From NCBI RefSeq assembly GCF_025094135.1, contig NW_026252394.1:62001-126000 (forward strand): 64,000 nucleotides of DNA, in the 5' to 3' direction. A program made the position numbers and the translations under genes. Origin of the DNA: Mucor mucedo (lineage: Eukaryota > Mucoromycota > Mucoromycetes > Mucorales > Mucoraceae). Each line of letters starts with the position of its first letter. The stretch's first letter is position 1. The notes beneath the pieces were generated by a model. That model did not search any database and had not been told where the DNA came from. It was given only the letters and a program-made list of their open reading frames with translations. Shown here one piece after another: positions 24,411 to 35,323 of the stretch.

Positions 24411-25454
24411 ATGTACCACCAGTCTGAAGCTCAACTGCCTGTGCACAGGGACGACAGTAGCTTTGTGCCGGATCAGTCTGCTGAGGGCCATTATGTTATT
24501 AGAAAAGAGGAGCACGATTCTGAGCATCAACATGAGCAATCACCGACTAAAAGTAGGTTTCTGTTATTAATAGGTCTTTTTTCTTTTTTCTTTTTTTGGT
24601 TACAAAGGTAATGCTCACATTGGAAAAACTTTCAGGAACTGGACGAGAAAAGATAAAGCATTATTTGTGCTGTATATGTTGCCCATGTCTACCCATGTGG
24701 GCAAGATACGGCTGCTGTGGCATCTTCTTATTATTCATCTTATTTCTGATCATTGTTGGTATACTAGCAGCGATATTTAAAATTCCAACCGTTGATTTTA
24801 ACGGGCCCACCAGACATCCTGATGATTTAGCTCCGTTTACAAAATCAAATGATACCTTAGCATTTAGTGTAAATTTCGGGTTAAAAATTGCTATTATCAA
24901 TGATAACTTAGAAAGCATTACCTTTGAATCCGTTCGCACTGTTGTATGTTTATTTTCATTTGTATAAAAAAGAGAAAAAAAAGAGAAAAATAGATAGACT
25001 AAAACTTCTTGTATATAGGCTTATTATCCTACAGCTCCTAATACTCCTGTAGGGGGTGGTGAGATCTATAATTTGAACATAAAATCGTATGGCATCAGTA
25101 ACTTTACGTTTCCATTTTCAATAAAGTACGACCCTATGAGAGACGAAGGGTATGCTATGCTCATAGACATTGCTACCAAATGTGGTCTGCTGGGCGATAC
25201 AAACAAGGAAGATTTACTGATACAATATGACATTATACCCACTGTGAGAATTGCGGGAATTGCGATATCTCCAGTGATACATCAATCATCGCATTTTCCA
25301 TGTCCTATCTCGGTATGGAATTGATAATGCTTAAAGTATGATTATATTAAACCATCTTTTTTTTTAAAAATAGGAGGGACAGCTAACAATGGGCATGGAA
25401 ACCAATGTGAAGGAAGAAAGCGAAGACAACGAAGAAGAAGAGGAAGAAGAATAA
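24411..25454 (+). CDS. Single-pass membrane protein, LEA-2/NHL-like
   Basis: Four exons: 24411-24552, 24636-24943, 25019-25312 and 25374-25454; 274 residues. The N-terminal ~50 residues are polar and probably cytosolic. They are followed by a cysteine cluster (YLCCICCPCLP, then YGCCG), a good candidate for palmitoylation, and one strong membrane segment at about 70-92 (IFLLFILFLIIVGILAA). The ectodomain has a beta-rich pattern with FPFSIKYDP and IAGIAISPVI that resembles LEA-2/NDR1-HIN1-like domains, known from plants and also present in fungi. The tail is a run of Glu. The exact role is unknown: LEA-2 domains are linked to membranes and stress, and nothing here narrows that. The first gene of a same-strand trio. 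Confidence 0.75.
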
Positions 25455-25773
25455 GGCAAATGCATGCAATCCTATACAGTGTATTATAAATTTTTATACG
25501 GCTGCATTATGTGGTTCAAGCTTTAATCTGTGAAATACGTTGTAATCCGTGAGAGTGTAATTATTATTATTATTTTTGCATAAACTACAATAAAAAAAAA
25601 GTCAATATGTCATGTGTAAGCATGAAATTCGGAACGGACTAGATTTTAGGCGAGGGTGTCTGTGTGTGTGTGAGAGTTTTTTATTTATTTTTATTTTCGC
25701 GACAAATAAATACGTGGTACTCAGCTTTTAAGAAAAACTTTTTTTTTACTATTATTATTATTCATTAAACACC

Positions 25774-26568
25774 ATGGCTAACCAACATTTAACCGACGAT
25801 TGTCTTTTCTGTAAAATTATCAGGTAAAACAAGAATATGTTCAAACTATAGTCTTTTGTGATTGACCTAGCCTATTTTCAGAGGCGAGATTCCTTCTTGT
25901 AAAATTGCTGAAACCGATAAGAGGTAATAAGACTGAACAAAAACAAGAGAGTCTCGTAAGGTGTATTAAATCCTTTTTACTCAGTTACTGCTTCCTTGAC
26001 ATCAACCCCTTGAGTGAAGGTCACGCTGTAAGTCTAGATTTTTTTTTTTTTAGTTGTTTGTGTCTATATATTTATTTATTTCTGTAATTAGCTTGTTATC
26101 CCCAAATGTAAGGCCCGGGAACAAAATTAGACACTGATTTTTTGATACTGATGTGTAACATTAGTTCACGCAGAATTCTTGCACCAAGTTCCAGATGACA
26201 TTCTTGCCGATATGTTACCTTTAGCTAAAAAGGTTGCGCTTGCAAGTGGATTAGATGCCAGTCAATACAATATTTTGCAGGTATGATAGTCTTTTAAGTG
26301 AATGGTTCATGTATAGATGAATACTCATTGCATTTTTTCAATAGAATAATGGACCTTTAGCCCATCAGGTTTGAAATAAAAAAGAAAATATGCACATGAA
26401 CGCATATGCTAACGAATACCAAAAAAAAAATAGGTTGTAAAACATGTTCATTTCCATATTATCCCCAAGCCTGATGCCAAACAAGGACTTCAAATTGGTT
26501 GGCCCCAACAAGTTATCTCTCAAGATGATCTCAAAACCACATTGGGCCGTATTAAGGAAAAGCTTTAA
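25774..26568 (+). CDS. HIT-family nucleotide hydrolase (Hnt1-like)
   Basis: Seven exons: 25774-25823, 25882-25923, 25985-26027, 26092-26107, 26165-26280, 26345-26368 and 26434-26568; 141 residues. It starts MANQHLTDDCLFCKII, the usual histidine-triad start with CxxC-like zinc residues. It continues with SEGHALVIPK and closes with the active-site triad HVHFHIIPK. Length and motifs fit the Hint/Hnt1 branch, which hydrolyses adenosine phosphoramidates such as AMP-lysine. Two internal exons are only 16 and 24 nt, so automatic gene finders may well misannotate this locus. Phase is maintained across all six introns. The assignment to Hnt1 rather than another HIT branch is by size and the C-terminal motif. 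Confidence 0.87.
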
Positions 26569-26804
26569 AAAAAAAAAAACCGTGTAAGGTCACCGTGTAA
26601 ATCTTCATAAAACAAACATTTTGATTGGAGAAAACCGTGGGTAAAGTGACTGTTTCTCCACTTTTTTTTTTTTTTTGGAAAAAAAAAATAAATTTTGCCG
26701 AAAAAATTGTGTACCTTATTTCCCATAATGTATAAAAAGACATGTTTTTTACGATTGGGGGCATTTAGGACTTTTTTTCTCTTTTCCATAGATATTTTCA
26801 ACAA

Positions 26805-28752
26805 ATGTTTGCTTTAAGAAATTTGGCAAAGAAAAATGTTATTCAACCAGCTAGTCGGTTCATGAATTATCGATCAGTAATGATTAAAGGTGGTCGTACT
26901 GTTGTACCACAATCATCTTTGTTGAATCGATTCCTTTCTACTACTGCTGCCGAACAGGAGGAAGTCAATGATACATCCTCTAATAAAGATCATCATGCTG
27001 TTGTTTCTACTTTCGATCTCTTCTCAATTGGTGTTGGTCCCTCCTCATCTCATACTGTCGGCCCCATGAGAGCTGCAAAGATTTTTATTACGGATTTAAG
27101 AGAACACAAGGTCTTGGACAAAGTAGCATCTCTCCGAGTAGGTAAAGTAGCAATTTTATTTTATTTTTTTTTAATTTTTCTTTCTCTCTTGTATTTTGGC
27201 TATAAATAGAAAGCAGATAATTTACCTTCCCCGCACGCGGGCTATCTTTAATGCTTATCTATCTCTTTTTTCTCTCCCTTCTCCTATTTACGGAAATTTA
27301 ATCTCATATCTTCTAGATTTGTTTGGATCCCTCGCTTTGACAGGTGTTGGTCACGGTACCCCGGAAGCAATCTTGATGGGTGTGGAAGGTGAAAGTCCTG
27401 ATAAGGTAGAAACATCCACCATTCGTTCTCGTGTGAGTGACATTGAAACAAACAAATCCATTCGTTTGGATGGAACACATCGTATCACTTTTGATTATGA
27501 AAAGGACATGGTTTTCAATTTTTTCAAGACATTACCCCAACATCCCAACGGTCTTCGATTCTGTGCTTATGATAAGGATGCCAACTTGGTTGCTACTAAT
27601 GAATATTTCAGTATCGGTGGTGGCTTTGTTGTGAATGCTGAAACTCAATTGGATCACGGTGAAAACGTCTATTACAAGCAAATTAACAAAAAAGACGCTG
27701 TGGTGGCTGAACGTCGTGAACAAGATGTGGCCGTTGTTTCTTTGCCTTTCCGTAACTCGGAAGAACTCTTGGCTGTCTGTAAGCGTGAAAACATGACAAT
27801 CGCTCAAGTGGTCTTTGAAAACGAATTAAAGTGGAGTACTCCCGAAGCTATTCGAGAAAAACTACTTAGAATTTGGAACACCATGGATGATAGTATTCGT
27901 AACGGTGTCATGGCTTCTCCCGATGAATATTTACCCGGTTCACTTCGTGTACGTCGTCGTGCTCCCCGTTTATATAGTAAGCTCTTAAAGGGTTTGTATG
28001 GTGGTCCCTTAGTCTCTACAGGTGGAACTTATAATGCTTCCCATATATCCGCTGGCAAAGAAGAGGAACACCAATCAGTCTCTCGTGTCGATCCCGCTAA
28101 TACCCAGTACCCTCTCGCTCTTTCTTTCTTGCCTAAAAAATCCAAAAAGAAGTTTGTTTTGCCTGCCCTTGATTATCTTTCTGTATATGCTATCGCTGTT
28201 AATGAAGAAAATGCTTGTGGTGGTCGTGTTGTCACTGCTCCCACAAACGGTGCTGCTGGTACAATTCCATCTGTTCTTAAATATTATTTAGAATTCATTT
28301 CCGACAACCCAGAAAGAGATGTCATGGAATTTTTGTTAACTACTTCCGCCATTGGTATGTTGTTCAAGCGTGGTGCTAGTATTTCTGCTGCAGAGATGGG
28401 ATGTCAAGGTGAGGTTGGTGTTGCTTGCTCCATGGCTGCTGCTGGCTTTACTGCCGTTATGGGTGGTTCTGTGGATCAAGTAGAAAATGCTGCTGAGATT
28501 GGTATGGAACATAACTTGGGCTTAACTTGTGATCCTATCGGTGGTCTTGTTCAAGTTCCCTGTATCGAACGTAATGCTTTGGCTGCTGTGAAAGCCATTG
28601 CTGCTGCCCAATTGGCATTAAATGGTGAAGGTGATCATCGTGTCTCTCTTGATCAGGTCATTGAAACCATGCGTCAAACTGGTGTCGATATGATGTCCAA
28701 GTATAAGGAAACCAGTCAAGGTGGTTTAGCTGTAAATGTTCCCTTGTGTTAA
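26805..28752 (+). CDS. L-serine dehydratase, iron-sulfur type, mitochondrial-like leader
   Basis: Two exons, 26805-27141 and 27317-28752; 590 residues. The first ~60 residues are Arg/Ser/Ala-rich and lack acids, like a mitochondrial presequence. Then come the SDH beta domain (STFDLFSIGVGPSSSHTVGP) and the alpha domain, in one chain as in E. coli SdaA. The three regions that carry the [4Fe-4S] ligands are present: ENACGGRVVTAPTNGAAG, EMGCQGEVGVACSMAAAG and CDPIGGLVQVPC. The enzyme converts L-serine to pyruvate and ammonia. Fungi usually use the unrelated PLP enzyme (Cha1 type), so this one looks acquired from bacteria, then given an intron and a leader; that history is inferred. An A/T-rich gap at 26569-26804 separates it from the HIT gene. 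Confidence 0.92.
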
Positions 28753-29799
28753 ACAATAGAAAACTCCCCTCCCCTCCACACATTCGCATTTCATTTCAAT
28801 CATATTTTTTTCTTTTTTTTTTTCACATTTTTAAATACTTCTTCATAAACTTCTCTTACACAATGAAAACTTATTAGTAGTGGTATTTTTTTTTTTTTTT
28901 TCGTGGAGTGATTATGTCTTGGGAAAAGCATCATGAAATATCTTAATTTTGGTAAAAGCTTTTGACTAGTACATGGAGAATATAAACTGTTCAATTGGGA
29001 CCTTTAGTAAGTAGCAAAAGTTCGCTAAATGTTCCTACATTGAAGAGTAATGATTCGGAAAAATCATGTCAATAACTTGTAATACATACGTCAGCGATTT
29101 ACAAATATAATGTAAACTTGAATTGGAATATTTTCTCGTTGGAAACAAGCGTTCAACTAGATACTAATTTTGAGGAAGGCGATTTTCAAGAACGTAACTT
29201 GTAAGCTATCAATAGCACCACTTTTAACACTTGTTTACAGTAAATTACTCCAATAATAGCTGTATCATCTCGGTATCACTTTCATATTGTCTAGCTACTG
29301 TTTATGCAACCGGGTTTTCACAGGAAAATCTGGATAACTTTTTAGTGTTACCTTGACCGCCCGCGAATATTTTATGACCAACTGACACAATAGTAACTAA
29401 ATCAAGCAGTGACATTTTAAATTTATAAGACCCTAGGAAATGTAAGGGGTTTCCCCTTACCCTTTATTCTTTGGCACCTCATGACGTTTTTCCGCCTTCA
29501 TTTAAAATTTTGCAGAAAAAAAAATTCAGTTTCTTTTAAAATCAAATTATTCCGGATGTTGTCATAGATAGAAACCTAAACTATCGAAACTAACCACTGG
29601 AAATGTATTTATAATTAATTGGACAAAACAAAAAAAAACAACCATGGAATTCATATTTGTAAAAAGGTTTCTGCATTCTCACATCTAGTCCCGTTGTCCA
29701 ATCAAAAGTCTAAAACGTGATAAACACGTGATGATTACGTAAGTTTTTTTTATAACATGCCTATAAATATTTTATAATAAACTACAAAATCATCAAATA
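28753..29799. other. Intergenic upstream of tRNA-Tyr
   Basis: 3' flank of the serine dehydratase, then AT-rich DNA without any supported gene. Palindromic patches CACGTGA and TTACGTAA occur at about 29730-29745, just before the tRNA gene. Confidence 0.5.
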
Positions 29800-29883
29800 C
29801 CGATCTTAGCTCAGTTGGTAGAGCGGGAGACTGTAGTGTATATTGTCATCTCTAGGTCACTAGTTCGACTCTGGTAGATCGGA
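29800..29883 (+). tRNA. tRNA-Tyr (GTA) with an 11-nt intron
   Basis: The acceptor stem CCGATCT pairs with AGATCGG, with A as discriminator base. The D arm (GCTC-AGTTGGTA-GAGC) and T arm (ACTAG-TTCGACT-CTGGT) are both clear. The anticodon arm GGAGA-CTGTAG is interrupted by about 11 nt (TGTATATTGTC) one base after the anticodon, the canonical intron position, before ATCTCT completes the stem. A T run (TTTTTT from 29888) follows as Pol III terminator. Confidence 0.93.
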
Positions 29884-29927
29884 ATCATTTTTTGTATACT
29901 TTGGTGTTTGTGGTGTGTCTAGACGTT

Positions 29928-30058
29928 TGTCAGAAGATTTATAATAGATATAGTTATGTAGACTAGTAATGAAGTAGTAAAAAGATGATCTTTATTAAAT
30001 TGATATTCTGAATAAGTTTTATAATTGATACGGAGTTTCTACTAAAATAAGTGTGACA
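29928..30058 (-). repeat. 3' LTR of the retrotransposon
   Basis: 131 bp. On the plus strand it runs from TGTCAGAAG to GTGTGACA, with TGTCA/TGACA inverted termini. No difference from the copy at 35193-35323 was seen. It is unusually short for an LTR. Confidence 0.95.
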
Positions 30059-30071
30059 ATATCCCCTCCCT
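30059..30071 (-). other. Polypurine tract
   Basis: On the minus strand AGGGAGGGGATAT directly abuts the 3' LTR. This is the usual place and composition for the plus-strand primer of reverse transcription. Confidence 0.7.
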
Positions 30072-30210
30072 AAAATGTTGTAAATTTAAGCTAATGATGA
30101 CATTTTGGAAAAAAAATACAAAGTATAAGATTAATAAGATAATTATGTTTAAATGATAAAGAGGGAGTTGCCTTTGTGGTTGATAAGTGTGAGATATATT
30201 TTTATCTATG

Positions 30211-30238
30211 TTTTTTTTTTTTTTTTTTTTTTTTTTTT
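30211..30238. repeat. T homopolymer inside the element
   Basis: A run of about 28 T between the end of gag-pol and the 3' LTR. Confidence 0.8.
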
Positions 30239-30342
30239 GTAAGTTGTAATATTTATTGAGCTCTTGCAGTACGAGGAATATACCAGCTGGCTGAAATGTT
30301 GGAGTTATTAATGTTGATAGGCTTTAATCTGTCTGTGTGGAC

Positions 30343-33300
30343 TCAGGAACTGTATATTTGACCTTCAATTTCTTTGATTTGATAGACGTTGAAGTCAGTG
30401 TTGCAATTGATAATTTGGTATGGACCCATCCAATTGTATTCTAGTCCCTTTTTGGATTCGTTGCGAAGTAGAACAAAGTCGTTTTTGTTGAAAATCTGTA
30501 CCTCTTTACCTTTTATCAAATTATCCCATCTTTCTTTATCCTTTATACCTTGAATCCTCATGTTCTCCTCAGCTACAAAGCGGGCTTCGCGAAGGTGGCG
30601 TATTCGTGTAAGAGCATCTTCTGTGATTAAATTAGCATCAAATTCGGTAATTTCATTCATATATGGACGGTGAAAGTCGCCTGGAATTCGGGGTTGTGTA
30701 CCGTAAACTAGAAAGAATGGACTGTGTCCTGTTGTTGTATGTTTTCGAATACGACAAGCAAAGGTAGTTGTGTCAATATACTCGTCCCAACTATGTACGT
30801 CACCGTTAACATATTTTTTTAACATATTTTTGATAATCTGATTTAGGCGTTCACATTTAGAATTGCTTCTTGGGTGATATGCGCTGGTGAATGTATGTTT
30901 TGATCTGATTTTGTTCATGTATTGTTTGAGAACCTTTGACATAAAGTTTTTACCTCGGTCCGAAAAAATTTCTACAGGGTTGCCAAACTTTAAGACAATT
31001 TCTTCATAGATAAATCTTACGATTTCATCGCCAGTTGCATTTTTGAGAGCTCGGATAATGGGCCAATTGGTTGCGTAATCCACAGCTACTAATATCCATC
31101 TGTTTCCATTTTTTGTTGTGGGCAATTCACCTATAAAATCAAGATGCCAACGAGAGAAAGCAGGAGGAACATCGAGAGGTTTCATTGGTGAATGGTGAAT
31201 ATTTTTCTCTGAACGACTTGAAAGTTGACATTGTGGACAGAATTTTAACCACTCGGTAATATCGTGTTGCATACCAGGCCACCAGATTCTGGATTTTAAT
31301 TGATGATAAACTGAAATTTGGCTAAGGTGTCCATAAGCAGCATGAAAATCATCGATCAAATCGGCACGTTGGTGAAAAGGAATAAATTTGAGTTCGATAA
31401 CCTCATCGGTTTTGGGAGTTTTGGATAATTTGTATATGTGTTGATTCTTTACTAAAAATTTAGGTTGTTGTTTGAGTAAATCTTGATGTAAGGAAGGAGG
31501 CCATTGCTCCGGATTGCGAAAAAATAAAAGTGGCCAATCTTGAATAGGGTCGTCTTTAATAGATTTGACGGCTTTGCTTAATGATTTAGAATTATTAGTA
31601 GTAACAGTATTATAAAGATATTTTGGTTGTACAGATGTATTTGCAGGGATGCAGTCAGGACCATCTCTACGCGATAGTAAATCTGGAATGATATTGTCCT
31701 TACCAGCCTTATATTGAATGTCAGGATTGTATAATTCAATTTCAGACATCCATCGAACTAATCTAGGTACAGGATGTTTTTGATCACGATAATATTTGAG
31801 GGGTAGGTGATCAGTGAATACAGTGTATGATTTTCCATCAATGAAACAACGCCATTTTCGTAATGCAATTAGAATGGCTAGCATTTCACGTTCTTGAGCT
31901 GGATAAACACGTTCCTCTTTACTGTAACGCTTACTTTCAAATGCTAATGGTCGCCATTGTCCATCTTGATCTTGTTGTAATAATACAGCGCCAGCAGCAA
32001 AATCGGAACTATCACATTCTATGCGGAATGGCTTATTCATATCAGGTGTCAGTAGTAATGGAGCCGATGATAATTTATCTTTCAATAATTCAAAAGCAGT
32101 TTGACATTGTGGTGACCAGACAATTGAACGCGTTTTATAGCCAGTACCAGCAGTTAGATCAGTGAGGGGTGAAGCGATATGGGCAAAATTTGGTATAAAT
32201 CGACGATAATACTGAGTAAGGCCAAGAAATTGACGAACTTGCTGTACGTTTTTGGGGACAGGCCAGACACGAATTGCATCGGTTTTTTGTTGGGATGGGG
32301 AAATGCCATTTTTTGAAATATGGTATCCTAAAAATGTTAATTCTTTCATGTTGAAATGTGATTTTTTAATATTGATTACAAATTTTGCTTCATCAAGTTT
32401 CTGCAATACTTGTTTAACGTGATCTTTGTGTTCTATTTCGTTTTTGGAATAAATCAACAGATCATCAACATATATGATTACAAATTTATCGACAAAAGGT
32501 TTCAGAACCTTATTGATGACATCTTGAAAATATGGGCCAGAGTTCTTTAATCCAAATGGCGCTACTAAAAACCTGTGTTGACCGAAACGATGTGAAATAG
32601 TTGCCTTCAGAGAATCGGATTCAGACAATCGAACTTGGTTGAATGCGCCAATTAAATCAATTTGTGAGAAACATGTACTATTATGTAGTTGATCTAGACA
32701 TTCATCTATTCTTGGAATCGGTATTCTTTGTGCGATAGTGATTTTGTTGATACTTCTGAAATCACAACACATACGTAATTTTGGTGTGCCATCAGAATTT
32801 TTGGCTCCAGCCTTTCGTACAAATAAAATTGGGAATCCGTAAGGGGATGCTGTTGGTACAATTAATCCTTTCTTTTCTAAATCAGCTAGTTGTTTCTTCA
32901 ATTCAGTAAGTTCAAGTGGACTCATACGATATGGTTGATGATAAATAGGCGGAGCATTTTGTGGATCAGTAACAATAATATCTCTGGTATGTCTATGTGG
33001 TGGTAATTCTGTAACATCACCCTTAAAAGCGTATGGGTATAATTTAGCAAATTCTTCTTTCCATTCCTTATCTAATTGCAAATTGGCTGCTGAGATCGGT
33101 GATATGGGAGTGATTGTTGCATTATTGCCAGTGGCTTCATCTATAAAATTTACTACGAAACATTCTTCTATTTGTTCCTTTTTAAACCATCGAGCCACTT
33201 GCGTAGCTGAGGCTAGGTAGTCAACATTGAAAGTGTCATTGGGATTAGTAGTATCTTTGTGTGAAATAGTTTTTATAGTGTTTATCGATCTTGTATTTGC

Positions 33301-35142
33301 TATTTTGATAGGATGAATTTTAATTGTTTTGTTAGTGTTTTTACCTTTGATTTCCCATGTATCGTCAAACCAATCCGGTAATGGTGCAGTATCTTTCAAC
33401 CATTTACGACCAAGAATGATGTCAAATTTGGATTCAAATACATAAGCCGATATAACCTCTTGGTGTTCATGCTTATCGCCTAGAAACATACGAAATGTAA
33501 TTCGCTTGTTGATATTAGACTGTTTTCCATCCGCCGTTTCAACTGCTTGGTTGTCAACATTGTTAATATTTAATGCATGTGATATTAATTTGGGATGAAC
33601 ATAATTTGTACTGGCACCACTATCAATGAGAACTTTAAAATTAGATCCACCCACCATGGCATGGTATAGCGGTAACCCATTTGAAGCATTATCCAAATTG
33701 TTTAAGAAGGACCAGTCAAGAGATAGGCAGTTATGAGTTTCAGCAATGCTTTTAGGTGCTAGGACAGGATACGAATAAGAATCTTGACTATCAAAATCAG
33801 ATAAGTCAATTAAACTTTTATTATCAAGATAAGTGTCAGCGGTAGAAGATTTTGCATTATGATTGTTATTTCCATTATTATGAAGAGGGTCATAAGCATC
33901 CAATAAAGCATTAAGCTGTTGGCGAAAATTATTAGGTTTTGGATGTGAATTATTCATGGTAGGACGAGATTGTTGTGTACGATAGTTATTAGTTGATCGT
34001 TTGGCTTGAAATATACCACGATTTTCATCCCATTTTTTATTACGGCATTCGTGTTTTTTATGTCCCACTTTGTTACAGTAAAAACATACAATAGAAGCGT
34101 TAGTGTTTTTGTTGTTGAAATTGGGTGATTTTTGTCTGCTGAGTAGATTGAGTAACATTTTATTTTGCTCCTTTAATGCGGCGACAGAAAGATCCATGGG
34201 GTCATCCAAAATAACATTTGTTGGTGGAACTGACTGATTTGAAATAGGAGCAGAGTGGTTGTATTGTATGGCTGATTCAAATGTTCGGGCACATTGGTAC
34301 ATACTTTCCAGATCGATGGGATCCTTCAATAATACATGTGTACGTGCCTGATCCTTAAGACCACGCGAAAATTTGTCCATTGCTTCATCCTCAGCGATAT
34401 TCAATTCTAATAAAATATTTTGAAAGTCATTGATATATTGTTGGACTGATGATGTTTGTTTAAGTTCAAAGAGTCTATCTCTTGTCGATTGCAAAGTATA
34501 TTTCGGCTTAAATTCTATATCCATATGGGCTTTAAACATTTCCCATGTTGTTAAATCATATGTTTTCTTGACTCTATAGTACCACAAGCGTGCATGATCA
34601 GTTAGTAATGATATGGCGTAAGTTACCCATCGGGATTTGTCAAAATTGTTAAAGTTTAAATAATGTTCCACAGATGTGTACCAATTATCAATTTTGGTCA
34701 CATCTCTTGTTCCATCATACAAGGGTGGTGTTGGGATTTTAACATGCCCATTATCAGATTGCTGTGATGGTTGCTGTAATTGTTGTTGTTGCAATAAAGC
34801 CGTTAAGAGTTGCATAATATCACCTTCGGCGTATGTTTTTGGAGGTTGATTTGTATTCTCCATTTCAATGTCCTCGTTTATGGGTTTTTGATTTTGAATT
34901 TTGTAATCTTTAAATTGTTTTAATACTGTGTGAATTCCTTTATATATTGTAAGCTTGTCTGTTTTGCTATAATTAGTGTGTTTATGTTTATTATCTATTA
35001 TAATTCCTCTGGTTGTAATGAATTCTTCCAATGTTTTTTGTTCTGTTACTGTTAATTTTCGTTTGATTTCTTTGATTATTTCTTGAATTATATGTGTAGG
35101 ATACTCGAATATGTTTTTATCACTACTTGACGACGACGACAT
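30343..35142 (-). CDS. Gag-Pol polyprotein of the retrotransposon
   Basis: One uninterrupted frame of about 1599 residues from ATG 35142 (an earlier in-frame GTG at 35148 is not needed). Gag, with a low-complexity Gln-rich part, ends in a CCHC knuckle (CFYCNKVGHKKHEC). It is followed by an aspartic protease (LIDSGAS), reverse transcriptase with the YVDD motif in IYVDDLLIYS, RNase H, and an integrase with the HHCC zinc module and a D,D-E core (for example HLDFIG and SDRGKNF). The C terminus shows no chromodomain. No frameshift or internal stop is seen, so it may be active. Gag and Pol share one frame, so no programmed frameshift is needed. Confidence 0.95.
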   Translation of the reverse strand: MSSSSSSDKNIFEYPTHIIQEIIKEIKRKLTVTEQKTLEEFITTRGIIIDNKHKHTNYSKTDKLTIYKGIHTVLKQFKDYKIQNQKPINEDIEMENTNQPPKTYAEGDIMQLLTALLQQQQLQQPSQQSDNGHVKIPTPPLYDGTRDVTKIDNWYTSVEHYLNFNNFDKSRWVTYAISLLTDHARLWYYRVKKTYDLTTWEMFKAHMDIEFKPKYTLQSTRDRLFELKQTSSVQQYINDFQNILLELNIAEDEAMDKFSRGLKDQARTHVLLKDPIDLESMYQCARTFESAIQYNHSAPISNQSVPPTNVILDDPMDLSVAALKEQNKMLLNLLSRQKSPNFNNKNTNASIVCFYCNKVGHKKHECRNKKWDENRGIFQAKRSTNNYRTQQSRPTMNNSHPKPNNFRQQLNALLDAYDPLHNNGNNNHNAKSSTADTYLDNKSLIDLSDFDSQDSYSYPVLAPKSIAETHNCLSLDWSFLNNLDNASNGLPLYHAMVGGSNFKVLIDSGASTNYVHPKLISHALNINNVDNQAVETADGKQSNINKRITFRMFLGDKHEHQEVISAYVFESKFDIILGRKWLKDTAPLPDWFDDTWEIKGKNTNKTIKIHPIKIANTRSINTIKTISHKDTTNPNDTFNVDYLASATQVARWFKKEQIEECFVVNFIDEATGNNATITPISPISAANLQLDKEWKEEFAKLYPYAFKGDVTELPPHRHTRDIIVTDPQNAPPIYHQPYRMSPLELTELKKQLADLEKKGLIVPTASPYGFPILFVRKAGAKNSDGTPKLRMCCDFRSINKITIAQRIPIPRIDECLDQLHNSTCFSQIDLIGAFNQVRLSESDSLKATISHRFGQHRFLVAPFGLKNSGPYFQDVINKVLKPFVDKFVIIYVDDLLIYSKNEIEHKDHVKQVLQKLDEAKFVINIKKSHFNMKELTFLGYHISKNGISPSQQKTDAIRVWPVPKNVQQVRQFLGLTQYYRRFIPNFAHIASPLTDLTAGTGYKTRSIVWSPQCQTAFELLKDKLSSAPLLLTPDMNKPFRIECDSSDFAAGAVLLQQDQDGQWRPLAFESKRYSKEERVYPAQEREMLAILIALRKWRCFIDGKSYTVFTDHLPLKYYRDQKHPVPRLVRWMSEIELYNPDIQYKAGKDNIIPDLLSRRDGPDCIPANTSVQPKYLYNTVTTNNSKSLSKAVKSIKDDPIQDWPLLFFRNPEQWPPSLHQDLLKQQPKFLVKNQHIYKLSKTPKTDEVIELKFIPFHQRADLIDDFHAAYGHLSQISVYHQLKSRIWWPGMQHDITEWLKFCPQCQLSSRSEKNIHHSPMKPLDVPPAFSRWHLDFIGELPTTKNGNRWILVAVDYATNWPIIRALKNATGDEIVRFIYEEIVLKFGNPVEIFSDRGKNFMSKVLKQYMNKIRSKHTFTSAYHPRSNSKCERLNQIIKNMLKKYVNGDVHSWDEYIDTTTFACRIRKHTTTGHSPFFLVYGTQPRIPGDFHRPYMNEITEFDANLITEDALTRIRHLREARFVAEENMRIQGIKDKERWDNLIKGKEVQIFNKNDFVLLRNESKKGLEYNWMGPYQIINCNTDFNVYQIKEIEGQIYSS

Positions 35143-35177
35143 TCGCACAGAATGATCGATTTCAATATTATATTTTT

Positions 35178-35190
35178 ACTGGTGCTACCA
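35178..35190 (-). other. Primer binding site
   Basis: Two bases inside the 5' LTR, the minus strand reads TGGTAGCACCAGT. This is one base from the complement of the yeast initiator tRNA-Met 3' end (TGGTAGCGCC), the primer used by Ty3. The fungus' own initiator tRNA is not in this window, so the primer is an inference. Confidence 0.6.
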
Positions 35191-35192
35191 AT

Positions 35193-35323
35193 TGTCAGAA
35201 GATTTATAATAGATATAGTTATGTAGACTAGTAATGAAGTAGTAAAAAGATGATCTTTATTAAATTGATATTCTGAATAAGTTTTATAATTGATACGGAG
35301 TTTCTACTAAAATAAGTGTGACA
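35193..35323 (-). repeat. 5' LTR of the retrotransposon
   Basis: 131 bp, identical by eye to 29928-30058, and followed by the CGTT target duplication. Confidence 0.95.

Noticed and set aside
26552..26804. Phe/Lys-rich minus-strand ORFs
   Set aside because: They come from homopolymer A/T runs in the spacer between the HIT and serine dehydratase genes.
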